Of a stretch of 64,000 nucleotides of DNA, positions 50,453 through 60,300 are shown piece after piece (position 1 is the stretch's first letter; each line of letters starts with the position of its first letter). The notes below the pieces were generated by a model. It saw only the letters and a list, made by a program, of their open reading frames with translations. It made no database searches and was not told the origin of the DNA. The position numbers and the translations under genes are program-made. Where the stretch lies: positions 248,001-312,000 of the forward strand of contig NZ_JBEXNL010000001.1 of the NCBI RefSeq assembly GCF_040611135.1, given 5' to 3'. Source of the stretch: Tsukamurella sp040611135 (GTDB lineage Bacteria; Actinomycetota; Actinomycetes; Mycobacteriales; Mycobacteriaceae).

Positions 50453-52369
50453 GTGACCGCGGAGACCTTGCAGTTCCAGGCCGAGACCGATCAGCTGTTG
50501 TCGCTGATGATCCACTCCGTGTACTCGGAGAAGGACGTCTTCCTGCGCGAGCTGATCTCCAACGCCTCGGACGCCCTGGACAAGCTTCGCTTGGAGGCGT
50601 ACCAGGACAAGGACCTCGAGGCGGACGCCTCGGATCTGCACATCGAGCTGCGCCCGGACCCCGAAGCCCACACGCTGACCATCGCCGATAACGGCATCGG
50701 CATGAGCCGCGACGAGGTCGTCGACCTCATCGGCACGCTCGCCAAGTCCGGCACCGGCGAACTCAAGCGCAAGCTCGAGGCCGCGAAGCAGGCCAAGGAG
50801 CAGGGCGCCTCGGCGGAGCTCATCGGCCAGTTCGGCATCGGCTTCTACAGCGCCTTCATGGTGGCCGACCACGTCGTCCTCGTCACTCGCAAGGCGGGCG
50901 AGGACACCGCCACCCGATGGGAGTCGGAGGGGCACGGCACATACACGGTCACCGACCTCACCGGCGACGACGCTCCCACACAGCACGGCACCGCGATCAC
51001 GCTGCACCTGCGCGCAGCAGACAGCGACGACAGCCTCCACGACTACGCCTCCGAGCACGTGCTCCGCACGGTCGTGCGCCGCTACAGCGACTTCATCGCC
51101 TTCCCGATCCGGCTGGTCCTGCCCGTCGTGGAGGACGGTGAGGGTACCGAGGCCGACGATGCCGCACCGTCCGGCCCGGAGACCCTCAATTCCATGCAGG
51201 CGCTGTGGGCCCGCCCGAAGGACGAGGTCTCCGACGAGGAGTACGCCGACTTCTACCGGCACACCAGTCACGCCTTCGACGAGCCGCTGGAGACCATCGC
51301 GGTTCGCGCCGAGGGCACCTTCGAGTACCAGGCGCTGCTGTTCATCCCGACGATGCCGCCCTTCGACATGTTCTACCGGAACGCCAAGCCGGGCCCCGCG
51401 CTCTACGTCAAGCGGGTGTTCATCATGGACCACTGCGAGGCGTTGCTGCCCCCGTACCTGCGGTTCATCACCGGCGTCGTAGACGCACAGGACCTCTCGC
51501 TCAACGTCTCTCGTGAGATCCTGCAGAACGACCGCCACCTGGTCATGATCCGCAAGCGCCTCGTCAAGCGCGTACTGCAGACGATCACGGCGATGCGGGA
51601 GAACGAGCGGGAGAAATACGAGACCTTCTGGACGGCGTTCGGCGCCGTCCTCAAGGAGGGACTGCTCGACGATCAGGACAACCGCGAAACCCTGCTCAAG
51701 GCATCGTCGTTCGCGTCGACCTTCAGTGAGGACGGCACCACCGGACTCGCGGAGTACGTCTCCCGCATGCCGGAGGCGCAGGACGTGATCTACTACGCGG
51801 CCGGCGAGTCGCGGCGCCAGCTGGAGTCGTCGCCGCACCTGGAGGCCTTCGCCGCCAAGGGCTTCGAGGTGCTGCTGCTGACCGACCAGGTCGACGAGCT
51901 CTGGACCACCGGGGCGGAGTTCGACGGTAAGCGGTTCGTCTCCGTCGCGAAGGGCGAGGCCGATCTCGGCGACGACGCCCCGGAGGCGGAGGGCTTCGAG
52001 TCGCTCACCGCCTGGCTCGCGACGACGCTGGAGGACAAGGTCTCGGGCGTGCGTCTCACCTCCCGCCTGACCACCTCGCCCGCGTGCCTCGTGGGTGGCG
52101 AGTTCGACCTCACCCCGCAGCTCGAGCAGATGTACCGGGCCAGCGGCCAGGAGGTGCCGCGCACCCGCCGCACGCTGGAGCTCAACCCGGAGAACGCACT
52201 CGTGCTCGCGCTGCGCGCGAAGGTCGGCGACGGCGAGCCCGCCGACGATCTGCAGGACGCCGCCGAGATCCTCTACGGCACCGCGGTGCTCGCCGAGGGC
52301 GGTGCCGTGGACGACCCGGCCGAGTTCGCCGCGGTGCTCGCCCGCCAGCTCGCCCGCAACCTCGGCTGA
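50453..52369 (+). CDS. htpG: Molecular chaperone HtpG (Hsp90)
   Basis: This 638-residue Hsp90 starts at GTG 50453 behind GATGAGGAG. The N-terminal ATPase motifs are intact: FLRELISNASDALDKLR (with the catalytic Glu), ADNGIGMSRDEVVDLIGTLAKSGTGEL and GQFGIGFYSAFMVAD. The middle domain has ALYVKRVFIMDHCEALLPPYLRFITGVVD and DLSLNVSREILQ. The C-terminal dimerisation domain ends in ALRAKVGDGEPADD. It follows groEL with its own promoter region, making a chaperone pair; no regulatory box was recognised at htpG. A mycothiol-transferase-like gene follows after 29 bp. Confidence 0.97.
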   Translation: MTAETLQFQAETDQLLSLMIHSVYSEKDVFLRELISNASDALDKLRLEAYQDKDLEADASDLHIELRPDPEAHTLTIADNGIGMSRDEVVDLIGTLAKSGTGELKRKLEAAKQAKEQGASAELIGQFGIGFYSAFMVADHVVLVTRKAGEDTATRWESEGHGTYTVTDLTGDDAPTQHGTAITLHLRAADSDDSLHDYASEHVLRTVVRRYSDFIAFPIRLVLPVVEDGEGTEADDAAPSGPETLNSMQALWARPKDEVSDEEYADFYRHTSHAFDEPLETIAVRAEGTFEYQALLFIPTMPPFDMFYRNAKPGPALYVKRVFIMDHCEALLPPYLRFITGVVDAQDLSLNVSREILQNDRHLVMIRKRLVKRVLQTITAMRENEREKYETFWTAFGAVLKEGLLDDQDNRETLLKASSFASTFSEDGTTGLAEYVSRMPEAQDVIYYAAGESRRQLESSPHLEAFAAKGFEVLLLTDQVDELWTTGAEFDGKRFVSVAKGEADLGDDAPEAEGFESLTAWLATTLEDKVSGVRLTSRLTTSPACLVGGEFDLTPQLEQMYRASGQEVPRTRRTLELNPENALVLALRAKVGDGEPADDLQDAAEILYGTAVLAEGGAVDDPAEFAAVLARQLARNLG

Positions 52370-52398
52370 TCGACGGCGGCAGGCGTACCGTCGGAGCC

Positions 52399-52920
52399 AT
52401 GGACGATGCGACGGCTTCCCGGGACCTGCTGATCGACTCCTTCGCGAGGATCGCCGAGCACGCGGAGGCCGTGACGGACGGGCTCACCACCGACATCGCG
52501 GACCGTCGGATCGTGCCGGACGCCAACACGATCGCGTGGCTGGTGTGGCACAGCGCCCGAGTGGTCGACGCGCAGCTCGCGCCGATCGCCGGCGTCGAAC
52601 AGGTCTGGACCGCGCAGGACTGGTACGGCCGGTTCGGTCTCGATCTGCCCGCGGAGTCCACCGGATACGGGCACAGCCGCGCGGAGGCGGCGCAGGTGCA
52701 CGGCAGCGACGCGCTGCTCATCGGCTACTTCCGCGATGTCACCGCCATGGCCCGCGCCTATCTGGAGACCGTCACTCCGGGCGAGCTCGGCCGCGTGATC
52801 GACGAGGCGTGGGACCCGCCGGTCACCGTCGCGGTGCGGCTGGTGAGCATCGTCGACGACTGCGCCCAGCATCTCGGCGCCGCCGCTTACCTCAAGGGCG
52901 CCCTCGAGTCCACGATCTGA
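52399..52920 (+). CDS. DinB-superfamily (mycothiol transferase-like) protein
   Basis: This 173-residue four-helix-bundle protein starts at ATG 52399. The DUF664/DinB pattern is visible: LIDSFARIAEHAEAVTDGLTTDIADRRIVPDANTIAWLVWHSARVVDAQLAPIAG, with metal-ligand histidine candidate in LVWHSARV, then GYFRDVTAMARAYLETVTPGELGRVIDEAWDPPVTVAVRLVSIVDDCAQHLGAAAYLKG, where the second His is in CAQHLGAAAY. Actinobacterial members transfer mycothiol to xenobiotics. It trails htpG and is convergent with the PucR-type regulator with no gap. Confidence 0.85.
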   Translation: MDDATASRDLLIDSFARIAEHAEAVTDGLTTDIADRRIVPDANTIAWLVWHSARVVDAQLAPIAGVEQVWTAQDWYGRFGLDLPAESTGYGHSRAEAAQVHGSDALLIGYFRDVTAMARAYLETVTPGELGRVIDEAWDPPVTVAVRLVSIVDDCAQHLGAAAYLKGALESTI

Positions 52921-52921
52921 C

Positions 52922-54136
52922 TCACTCCGTGCCGGGCCCGAAGGTCTTCACGGCGTGCAGTGCCAGCTCCACGTACACGCGCCGCTCGTCGATCGAGTGC
53001 CCGAGCATCTGCTCCACCTGCCGGATCCGGTACCGGACGCTGTTGGGGTGCAGGACGAGCGTCGCGCCCGCCGCCCGCGCATCGCCACCCGCGCCGAGGT
53101 AGGCGAGCGCCGTCTCCCGCAGGCGCGCGGCGGAATCGGTCCCGCTGGCGAGGTCGCCGAGTTCCCGCCGGATCAGGGTCCGTGTGCCCTCGGGCCCCGC
53201 GATTCCGTGGGCCAGGCAGGCCAGCTCGACGTCCCGGTACGCGACGGTCCGCCGGCCCGTCCGTCGTGCGACCTCCAGCGCTGCGGCGGATTCGTCCGCG
53301 CTGGTGCGGAATCCGTCGATCCCGGGGTGCGGCGCGCCGAGGGCGCAGCGCACCGTCGGGGGAAGGTCCGGGGCGTCGGGCACCGCCGCGCCCGTGCTCC
53401 AGCAGCGCAGTGACCGCGCCCCGGTCCGCAGGGCCAGACGGTGCTCGCCGCCCACGGCCCGGTGCACCGCGAGGCCCGCGCGCTCGAGATGTCGCTGCAC
53501 CTCGCCGTCGGGCACGCCCTCGTCCACCCACAGGGTGTACGCCGTGTGCACGAGGTTCACGGGGTAGCCGAGTGCGGCGCTGGCCTCGGTGGGGTCGACG
53601 TCCTGACCGGACAGCAGCGCCTCGACGGTGGCGGCCTGCCGGGCGAGCGCGCCGCGCTGCCACTGCTCGCGCTCGGCGACGAAGGTCCCGATCATCTCCT
53701 CGATCGATGCGTCGAGCCACTGCGTGGTGCGGGGCCAGAAGTGGAGCAGCACCTCGGAACGGACCTCCGCGTCGGGGATCTCGGCGGCCGCGGTGGCGGT
53801 GAACAGATCCCACGCCGCGGCCTGGCCCACGCGGTAGACCGCGAGGAGCACGCGGAGCTCGTGTCCGCGGCGCGCCATGGTGCGGGCCAGGTCGTGGGTC
53901 TCCTCGCCGGGACGGATCGTGATCGTCTCGCGGGTGGCGTTGCCGAGCACGCCGCGCCAGTGTGCCCGGGTGCTGGCGTCGAGCTCGGCGCGCAGCAGGG
54001 GCTCGTCCATCTCCGGGAGCGCCGCGACGATCGCGTCGTCGACGTCGCGCACCATCGCGTCCAGCGCCTGCTCGTTCTCCCTCGCCCGTGCGAACTCCGC
54101 GAGCCACCGGCGGGCGGGCGGCGTCAGTGCCGTCAT
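52922..54136 (-). CDS. PucR/CdaR-type helix-turn-helix transcriptional regulator
   Basis: This 404-residue regulator (ATG 54136) has an N-terminal RsbT-antagonist-like region (LRVLLAVYRVGQAAAWDLFTATA), a central GGDEF-like divergent domain and a C-terminal PucR HTH: LRETALAYLGAGGDARAAGATLVLHPNSVRYRIRQVEQMLGHSIDERRVYVELALHAVKTFG. The HPNSVRYRIRQVEQMLG motif is diagnostic. No clear ribosome site favours ATG 54136 over TTG 54163. It is divergent from a GMC oxidoreductase, with a 12-bp perfect palindrome in between, so it is the probable regulator of that gene. Confidence 0.88.
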   Translation of the reverse strand: MTALTPPARRWLAEFARARENEQALDAMVRDVDDAIVAALPEMDEPLLRAELDASTRAHWRGVLGNATRETITIRPGEETHDLARTMARRGHELRVLLAVYRVGQAAAWDLFTATAAAEIPDAEVRSEVLLHFWPRTTQWLDASIEEMIGTFVAEREQWQRGALARQAATVEALLSGQDVDPTEASAALGYPVNLVHTAYTLWVDEGVPDGEVQRHLERAGLAVHRAVGGEHRLALRTGARSLRCWSTGAAVPDAPDLPPTVRCALGAPHPGIDGFRTSADESAAALEVARRTGRRTVAYRDVELACLAHGIAGPEGTRTLIRRELGDLASGTDSAARLRETALAYLGAGGDARAAGATLVLHPNSVRYRIRQVEQMLGHSIDERRVYVELALHAVKTFGPGTE

Positions 54137-54199
54137 GACGACGGCGTTTGTTCGGGGGGACAAAAAGTGGGCCGAACGTTGCTCATGACACCAAGAATA

Positions 54200-54211
54200 T
54201 GACGATCGTCA
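54200..54211. promoter_or_regulatory. 12-bp palindrome between PucR-type regulator and GMC oxidoreductase
   Basis: TGACGATCGTCA is a perfect palindrome in the 133-bp divergent gap, 58 bp before the GMC start. It is a candidate operator for the PucR-type regulator. The role is inferred only from symmetry and place. Confidence 0.45.
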
Positions 54212-54269
54212 CACCAGAAGATAGGAGTGTCGAACAACACAGCATCGCCGCCCCGCGAGAGGACACCCC

Positions 54270-56243
54270 ATGAACCCCGGCTTCACCACACCGCGCAGCG
54301 CCACCCTCACCGCGGTCGTCGACACCTTCGTGGCCTCGGTGCCCCGCGACGACGATCCCACCGGATTCTGGGCCGTCAAGGGCAGCGACTTGCAGGTCGA
54401 CTCCGCCGTCGAGCAGTACCTGCTCGCGAACCTGCCCGCCGAGCAGGTGGAGGGGCTCGGGCAGCTCCTCGACGCTGCGGCCGGGATGGGACTGACCGCG
54501 GAGGCGCCGCAGGAGGTGCGAGAGCAGATCGTGGCGGGCATCGCCGGTAGCGGCGCGGAGGCGGGCCTCGCCCTCGCCGGCGTGTGCCAGCTGTCCACGA
54601 TGATCGCCTACGGCCTCATGGACGAGCAGGGCCGCAATCCGCTGTGGGCCGGGATGGGCTACCCCGGTCCGGTGTCCGCGCCGCCCGCCACCCCGAAGAC
54701 CATCACCGCGATCGCGCCGACCGCGGGCGAGACCCTGACCGCGGACGCTGTGGTCGTCGGCTCCGGCTCGGGCGGCGGTGTGGCCGCGGCCGAGCTGGCC
54801 CGCGCCGGCAAGAAGGTCATCGTGGTCGAGGGCGGTTCCTACCGCAACGAGGCCGACTTCGTGCAGAACGAGCTGTTCGCCTACCAGACGCTGTTCCTCC
54901 GCGGCGGCTTCTTCCCCTCGTCCGACGGCATGATCATGCTGGCGGCGGGCGGCACCGTCGGCGGCGGCAGCACCGTCAACTGGTCCAACTCGCTCAAGAC
55001 CCCCGAGATCGTCCGCAAGGAATGGGCGGCGGCCGGCCTCGACGATGCCCTCGGCCCGGAATTCGACGAGCACCTGGACGCGGTCTTCGCCCGGCTCGGC
55101 TGCAACGAGGACGTGGCGCTGCAGAACGAGCCGCACCAGCGGCTCTCCGAGGGGGCTGCGGGCCTGGGCTACACCTATCGCAAGGTCGACCTCAACATCG
55201 CCCCCGACCGGTTCGACCCGGTGCGCAGCGCGTACAGCGGCATGGGCGATCAGACGGGCGCCAAGCAGGGCACCATGAAGACCTACCTGCAGGACGCCTC
55301 CGATGCCGGCGCGCGGCTGCTGCCGAACACCCGGATCGCCACCGTCACCACCGTCGACGCGGCCGACGGTACGCGCACCGCGACCGGCGTCGAGGGCGTC
55401 CACACCGATCCGGAGACCGGCGCGCAGACGCCGGTGCGGATCGACGCGCCCGTCGTCGTCGTGTCCGCGGGCAGCCTGGAGACGCCCGCGCTGCTGCTGC
55501 GCTCGGGGATCGGCGGCCCCGCCGTCGGGCAGAGCCTGCGGCTGCACCCGGCCACGCTGGTCAGCGGCATCTACGACGAGCCGCAGAACCCCTGGTACGG
55601 CCCGGCCATGTCCGGCGTGATGAACGAGTTCGCCGACGCCGACTCGGGGTACGGCTTCCTCATCGAGTCCGTCCAGCACCTGCCGGGCCTGTTCAACAGC
55701 GTCGTGCCGTGGCTCGGGGGCGCCGCGCACAAGGAGCTGACCGCGCAGTACGGCAACCGTGCCGACTGGGTGGTGCTGGTCAAGGACCGCGGCACCGGCA
55801 CCGTCACCATCGGCCCCGACGGCGAGGCCGTCCACGCCTACCCGTTCGACGACGAGCTGGACCGGAGGCACTTCCGCGAGGGGATCGTCGCGTCGATCCG
55901 CATGCAGGAGGCCGCAGGCGCCCGACGGATCCACGTAGCCGGCCAGCGATTCGAGCCGTGGACCCGCGGCGAGGATCTCGAGGCGTTCATCGAGCAGGTG
56001 AACGCGATCCCGATCGGCCCCGGCGGCACCCCGGTGTTCAGCGCGCACCAGATGTGCAGCGCCCCGCTGGGCGCCGACCCTGCGACCTCGGTGGCGAAGC
56101 CCTCGGGCGAGCTGCACGACACCCGGGGTGTGTGGATCGCCGACGCCAGCGGCATGCCCACGTGCTCGGGCGTGAACCCGATGATCACGACGATGGCGCT
56201 GGCCCGCCGCACCGCGACCAACCTGTTGGCCGCGAACGCCTGA
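54270..56243 (+). CDS. GMC-family FAD oxidoreductase
   Basis: This 657-residue flavoenzyme has an N-terminal helical extension of about 150 residues, then the FAD motif AVVVGSGSGGGVAAAELARAGKKVIVVEGGSY (near 155-190), the GMC signature MIMLAAGGTVGGGSTVNWSN and VVVSAGSLETPALLLRSGIGG. The C-terminal catalytic His is in FSAHQMCSAPLG and the Asn partner in TCSGVNPMITTMALARR. The extended N-terminus and the GGGSTVNWS pattern resemble long-chain alcohol oxidases of this superfamily. The substrate is probably a hydrophobic alcohol or sterol, which is inference. The divergent PucR-type gene probably controls it. Confidence 0.9.
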   Translation: MNPGFTTPRSATLTAVVDTFVASVPRDDDPTGFWAVKGSDLQVDSAVEQYLLANLPAEQVEGLGQLLDAAAGMGLTAEAPQEVREQIVAGIAGSGAEAGLALAGVCQLSTMIAYGLMDEQGRNPLWAGMGYPGPVSAPPATPKTITAIAPTAGETLTADAVVVGSGSGGGVAAAELARAGKKVIVVEGGSYRNEADFVQNELFAYQTLFLRGGFFPSSDGMIMLAAGGTVGGGSTVNWSNSLKTPEIVRKEWAAAGLDDALGPEFDEHLDAVFARLGCNEDVALQNEPHQRLSEGAAGLGYTYRKVDLNIAPDRFDPVRSAYSGMGDQTGAKQGTMKTYLQDASDAGARLLPNTRIATVTTVDAADGTRTATGVEGVHTDPETGAQTPVRIDAPVVVVSAGSLETPALLLRSGIGGPAVGQSLRLHPATLVSGIYDEPQNPWYGPAMSGVMNEFADADSGYGFLIESVQHLPGLFNSVVPWLGGAAHKELTAQYGNRADWVVLVKDRGTGTVTIGPDGEAVHAYPFDDELDRRHFREGIVASIRMQEAAGARRIHVAGQRFEPWTRGEDLEAFIEQVNAIPIGPGGTPVFSAHQMCSAPLGADPATSVAKPSGELHDTRGVWIADASGMPTCSGVNPMITTMALARRTATNLLAANA

Positions 56244-56275
56244 TCGCCGCACGGCATCTCCCGCGGCGACGAATC

Positions 56276-56307
56276 GTTCCCGCGATCACCCCGGTGATCG
56301 CGGGAAC
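56276..56307. terminator. Bidirectional terminator hairpin after the GMC gene
   Basis: GTTCCCGCGATCACC is followed almost at once by its exact reverse complement, giving a 15-bp perfect inverted repeat with a 2-base centre. It sits between the GMC gene and the convergent LLM oxidoreductase. No long U-run follows. Confidence 0.8.
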
Positions 56308-56344
56308 ACGTCGCTGTCGGGGGAGGGAGACGGGCGGCGGTCCG

Positions 56345-57271
56345 CTACAGCTCGGCGACCTGCGGCAGCACCTCGGCGCCGATCCACTCGACGTGGTCGA
56401 GATCGCTCATGTCCAGCACCTGCAGGTACACGCGGGACGCGCCCGCCTCGGCGAAGACGCCCAGCTTGTCGACGATCTCGTCCGCGGACCCGGTGAGGCC
56501 GTTCTCGCGGAGCTCCGGCAGCTCGCGGCCGATGGTTGCGGCTCGGCGGGCGACGGTGTCCTCGCTGGAGCCGCCGCACACGACCTGCGCGGCGGACTTG
56601 ATCACGGACCCTGGGTCACGGCCCGCGGCCTCGCAGGCCGCGTCGATCCGGCCCCACACCGCGGCCGCCTCGGTGACCGGCACGAACGGGGTGTTGTACT
56701 CGTCCGCGAACCGTGCCGCGAGCGCCGCGCCGCGCGTGCGGCCCGCCCCGCCGAGCACGATCGGCACGTGCGCCTGCGCCGGCTTGGGCAGCGCGGGGGA
56801 GTCGACCACGGAGAAGTGCTCACCCTGGAAGCTGTACGGGCCCTGAGCCTCCCACAGCCCCGTCACGATCTCGAGAGTCTCCTCGAACCGGGCGAAGCGC
56901 TCCTTCACCTCGGGGAAGGGGATGGCGTACGCGCGGTGCTCGTCGGCGAACCAGCCCGCACCGAGGCCCAGTTCCACACGCCCGCCGGACATCTCGTCGA
57001 CCTGCGCGACCGAGATCGCCAGTGGGCCGGGGAAGCGGAAGGTCGCCGAGGTGACCAGGGTGCCGAGCCGGATCGACGAGGTCTCGCGCGCGATCCCGCC
57101 GAGCGTGACCCACGAGTCGGTCGGGCCCGGCGCACCGTCGACGTTCATGGCGACGTAGTGGTCCGACCGGAAGAAGGCGCCGAATCCGGCGGCCTCCGCG
57201 GTACGGGCCACGGCGAGCTGGTCGGCGTAGGTGGCGCCCTGCTGGGGTTCGACGAAGATGCGTAGCTCCAT
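56345..57271 (-). CDS. LLM-class (F420-dependent-type) oxidoreductase
   Basis: This 308-residue luciferase-like TIM-barrel enzyme starts at ATG 57271 (GTG 57280 would add three residues). The N-terminal MELRIFVEPQQGATYADQLAVARTAEAAGFGAFFRSDHY, the SIRLGTLVTSATFRFPGPLAISVAQVDEMSGGRVELGLGAGW block and VPIVLGGAGRTRGAALAARFADEYN place it in the F420-dependent subgroup common in actinobacteria. The substrate is unknown. It lies 68 bp downstream of the NRPS gene on the same strand, but a strong hairpin (57291-57318) lies between them, so a shared transcript is uncertain. Confidence 0.9.
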   Translation of the reverse strand: MELRIFVEPQQGATYADQLAVARTAEAAGFGAFFRSDHYVAMNVDGAPGPTDSWVTLGGIARETSSIRLGTLVTSATFRFPGPLAISVAQVDEMSGGRVELGLGAGWFADEHRAYAIPFPEVKERFARFEETLEIVTGLWEAQGPYSFQGEHFSVVDSPALPKPAQAHVPIVLGGAGRTRGAALAARFADEYNTPFVPVTEAAAVWGRIDAACEAAGRDPGSVIKSAAQVVCGGSSEDTVARRAATIGRELPELRENGLTGSADEIVDKLGVFAEAGASRVYLQVLDMSDLDHVEWIGAEVLPQVAEL

Positions 57272-57290
57272 GCCCACCACTCTGCCCTAT

Positions 57291-57318
57291 CCCGGCCCGC
57301 CCGCGGGGGCGGGCCGGG
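57291..57318 (-). terminator. GC-rich hairpin after the NRPS gene
   Basis: CCCGGCCCGCCC and GGGCGGGCCGGG form a 12-bp perfect stem with a GCGG loop, 21 bp after the NRPS stop. ATAGGGCAGAG follows on the minus strand, without a U-run. It probably ends the NRPS transcript. Confidence 0.65.
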
Positions 57319-57339
57319 GAGCTCAGCGGCGCGGGAACA

Positions 57340-60300
57340 TCAATCGACCCGCACCGCTGCCTGCTGCGTCACCGTCGCCACCAGTTCCCCGGACCGGGTG
57401 TAGAAGTGCCCGGTCGAGAGTCCGCGCCCGCGGCGCGCCACCGGCGAGTCCGTGGCGAACAGGTGGAAGGCGTCGAACCGCACCGGTCGGTGGAACCACA
57501 GCGACTGGTTCAGCGTGGCCGCCGCCACCCGGTCGTAGCCCCAGGACAGGCCGTGCCGCATCACGATCGGGTCCTGCACCGTGATGTCCGAGGCCCACGC
57601 CAGTGCGGCGTCGTGGAGCACCTGATCGTCGGGGAGCGCGCCGTCGGCCCGCATCCATACGCGGTTGCCGCCCTCGCCGGCCCCCGTCTCCCGGCGCACC
57701 CACGCGGGATCCGACGCGAACCGCATGTCGATCGGGTGCGAGGCCTCCACGAGGGCGCGCAGCTCGCGCTCGCGCCCCGCGAAGGACTCCTGGATCCGAG
57801 GCAGCGACTCGGGGGGCGCGACCCGTGGCGCGGGGTCGGCGTGCGTCAGGGGATCCGGGGCGTCGGCCTGGTACGCGAGCGTCATGACCGCGACGATCCG
57901 GCCGTCCTGTTCGACGGTGACCTGCCGGTTCGCCGCCGACGGGACGTCACGCAGCGCCAGCACCCGGTAGACGAGGTCCTCGGTCACGGAACCCAGTTCC
58001 ACGAAATGCGTGTGCGCCGCGTGCAGGGGCAGCCCGTCGACGGTGCGCCCCGCGGCGACGATCGCCTGCGCCAGGATCTGCCCGCCGAAGGTGTGCACGC
58101 CGACCTTCGCGGGGTGCCGCCCGACGAAGACGCCCGGCGCCTCGCCGTCGACGAGCCGCAGCACGGCCAGGAGGTCCTCGAAATCCGTGACCTCGACACC
58201 GGTCTCGCGCGCCGCGGGCACGGCACGCCGGGCGATGCCCGCCACCGTCCGGCCCTCGAGGAAGTCCCGTGGGCTCAGCGTCCAGCCACGGCGCCGCGCC
58301 CGCGAGACCACCTGCAGCGACAGCAGAGAATCACCGCCGCGGTCGGTGAAGTCGTCGTCCGTACCGGTGTCGTCGCCCAGGAGGTCCCGGAAGATCGGCA
58401 GCAGTGCCCGTTCCGCGTCCGTCGACGGTGCCCGGTCCTCGCCTGCCGAGGCGGCCGCGGGCGCGGGCAGGGCGTCGCGATCGAGTTTGCCGGTGGCGCC
58501 CAGGGGGAACCGCTCCAGCACGACGTACGCGGTGGGCACCATGTGGTCCGGCAGGCGCTGCGCCGCGGCCGCGCGGATCGCGTCCGCGTCGGGGACGGCA
58601 CCGTCGGACGGCACCAGGTACGCGACCAACCGCTGTTTCCCGGTGGCGTCGTCATCGCGGACCAGGACCGCGGCGGCGCGCACCGAGTCCTGCTGCGCGA
58701 GAACGGTCTCGATCTCGCCCAGCTCCACCCGTAGGCCGCGGATCTTCACCTGGTGGTCGCCGCGGCCGAGGAACACCAGGTTCCCGTCCTCGCGCCAGCA
58801 CACCCGGTCGCCGGTGCGGTACATCCGGGAGCCGCTCGGCCCGAACGGGTTCGCCGTGAACGCCGCCGCCGTCAGGTCGGGCCGGCCCAGGTAGCCGCGG
58901 GCCACCGAGGTGCCGGCGAGGTACAGCTCGCCGACGACGCCGACGCCCACGGGGAGGAGGGCGTCGTCGAGGACGTACGCGTCCACGTCCGGATCCGGGC
59001 GGCCGATCGGCAGGGGGCCGGGATCGGACGGGTCGTAGCGCCAGGTCACCGCGTTGACGGTGACCTCGGTCGGCCCGTACGCGTTGAACAGGGCCTTGCG
59101 GCCCTCGCCCCACCGCCGCGCGAGCGCCGGGTCGAGCCGCTCGGCGCCGACCACGAAGAACACGTCGTCGGGCACGGCGCGGTCGTCCGGCATCGCCGCG
59201 AGGAACGACGGCAGCAGGTTGACGCCGGTCACGCGGTGCTCGGCGATGTAGTCCAGCAACTCGTCGCCCGGCAGCCGCACCTCGTCCGGTGCGATGACCG
59301 ACGTGCCGCCGGAGAGCAGTGGCCCGAGCATCTGCCACACCGCGACGTCGAAGCCGGTCGACGCGAACTGCAGGTAACGCTCGCCGCGCCGCATCCCGAC
59401 GACCTCCTCCTGCAACGAGATCAGGTCCGGCAGACCGCGCAGCGGGACCGCGACGCCCTTCGGCCGCCCCGTCGTGCCGGACGTGTAGATCACGTACGCC
59501 AGCGCGTCCGGGGTCAGGCGCGAGCGCGCCTCCGCCGGGTCTCCGGGGTCGACGGTGCCCTCCTCGTACGCCAGGTGCCAGACGGGGGGCTCCGCCGCGA
59601 GCTCCGCGGGGATCTCCACGGAGCCGGTCGTCACCACCAGTGCGGGCGCGGCGTCGTCGAGAATGTACTGCAGGCGATCCGCCGGATGCGCGGGGTCGAG
59701 CGGCAGGTACACGGCGCCCGCGGTGAGGATCGCGAGGAGCGCGATCGTCATCTCCACATCGCGCTCGGCGAACACGGCGACGGTGTCCTGCGGCGCCACG
59801 CCGCGCCGGATCAGTTCCCGCGCAGCGGTGTTCACCGCGCCGCGGAGCTCCGCGAAGGTCAGGCTCCGGTCGCGGCACACGAGCGCCTCGGCGTCGGGCG
59901 TCTCCGCGGTGCGGGCGGCGAGTTCGTCGAGGATCGGCCCGCGGCGGTGGGACGAGGGCACGCGCCCCAGGTCCAGGACCCGCCGCTCCTCGTCGCCGGG
60001 CAGGTGCCGCAGGCGGCCCACCGGGAGATCCGGCGCCGCGACCAGGGACTCGAGCAGCCGCGTCAGCCACCGCGCGTAGCCGCGCACCACGGATTCGTCG
60101 AGCAGCTCCGGCCGGTAGCCGAAGCCGATGCGGATCGTCTCACCCGGCAGCACGATCAGCGTGAGCGGGTAGTGGGTGGCGTCGGCGATGTCGACGCCCG
60201 TGAGATCCAGGTCCGCCGTGATCGATTCGGTGTGCCGGTCCGACATCGGGAAGTTCTCGGTCACCACCATCGTGTCGAACAGCTCGCCCACGCCGGCCAG

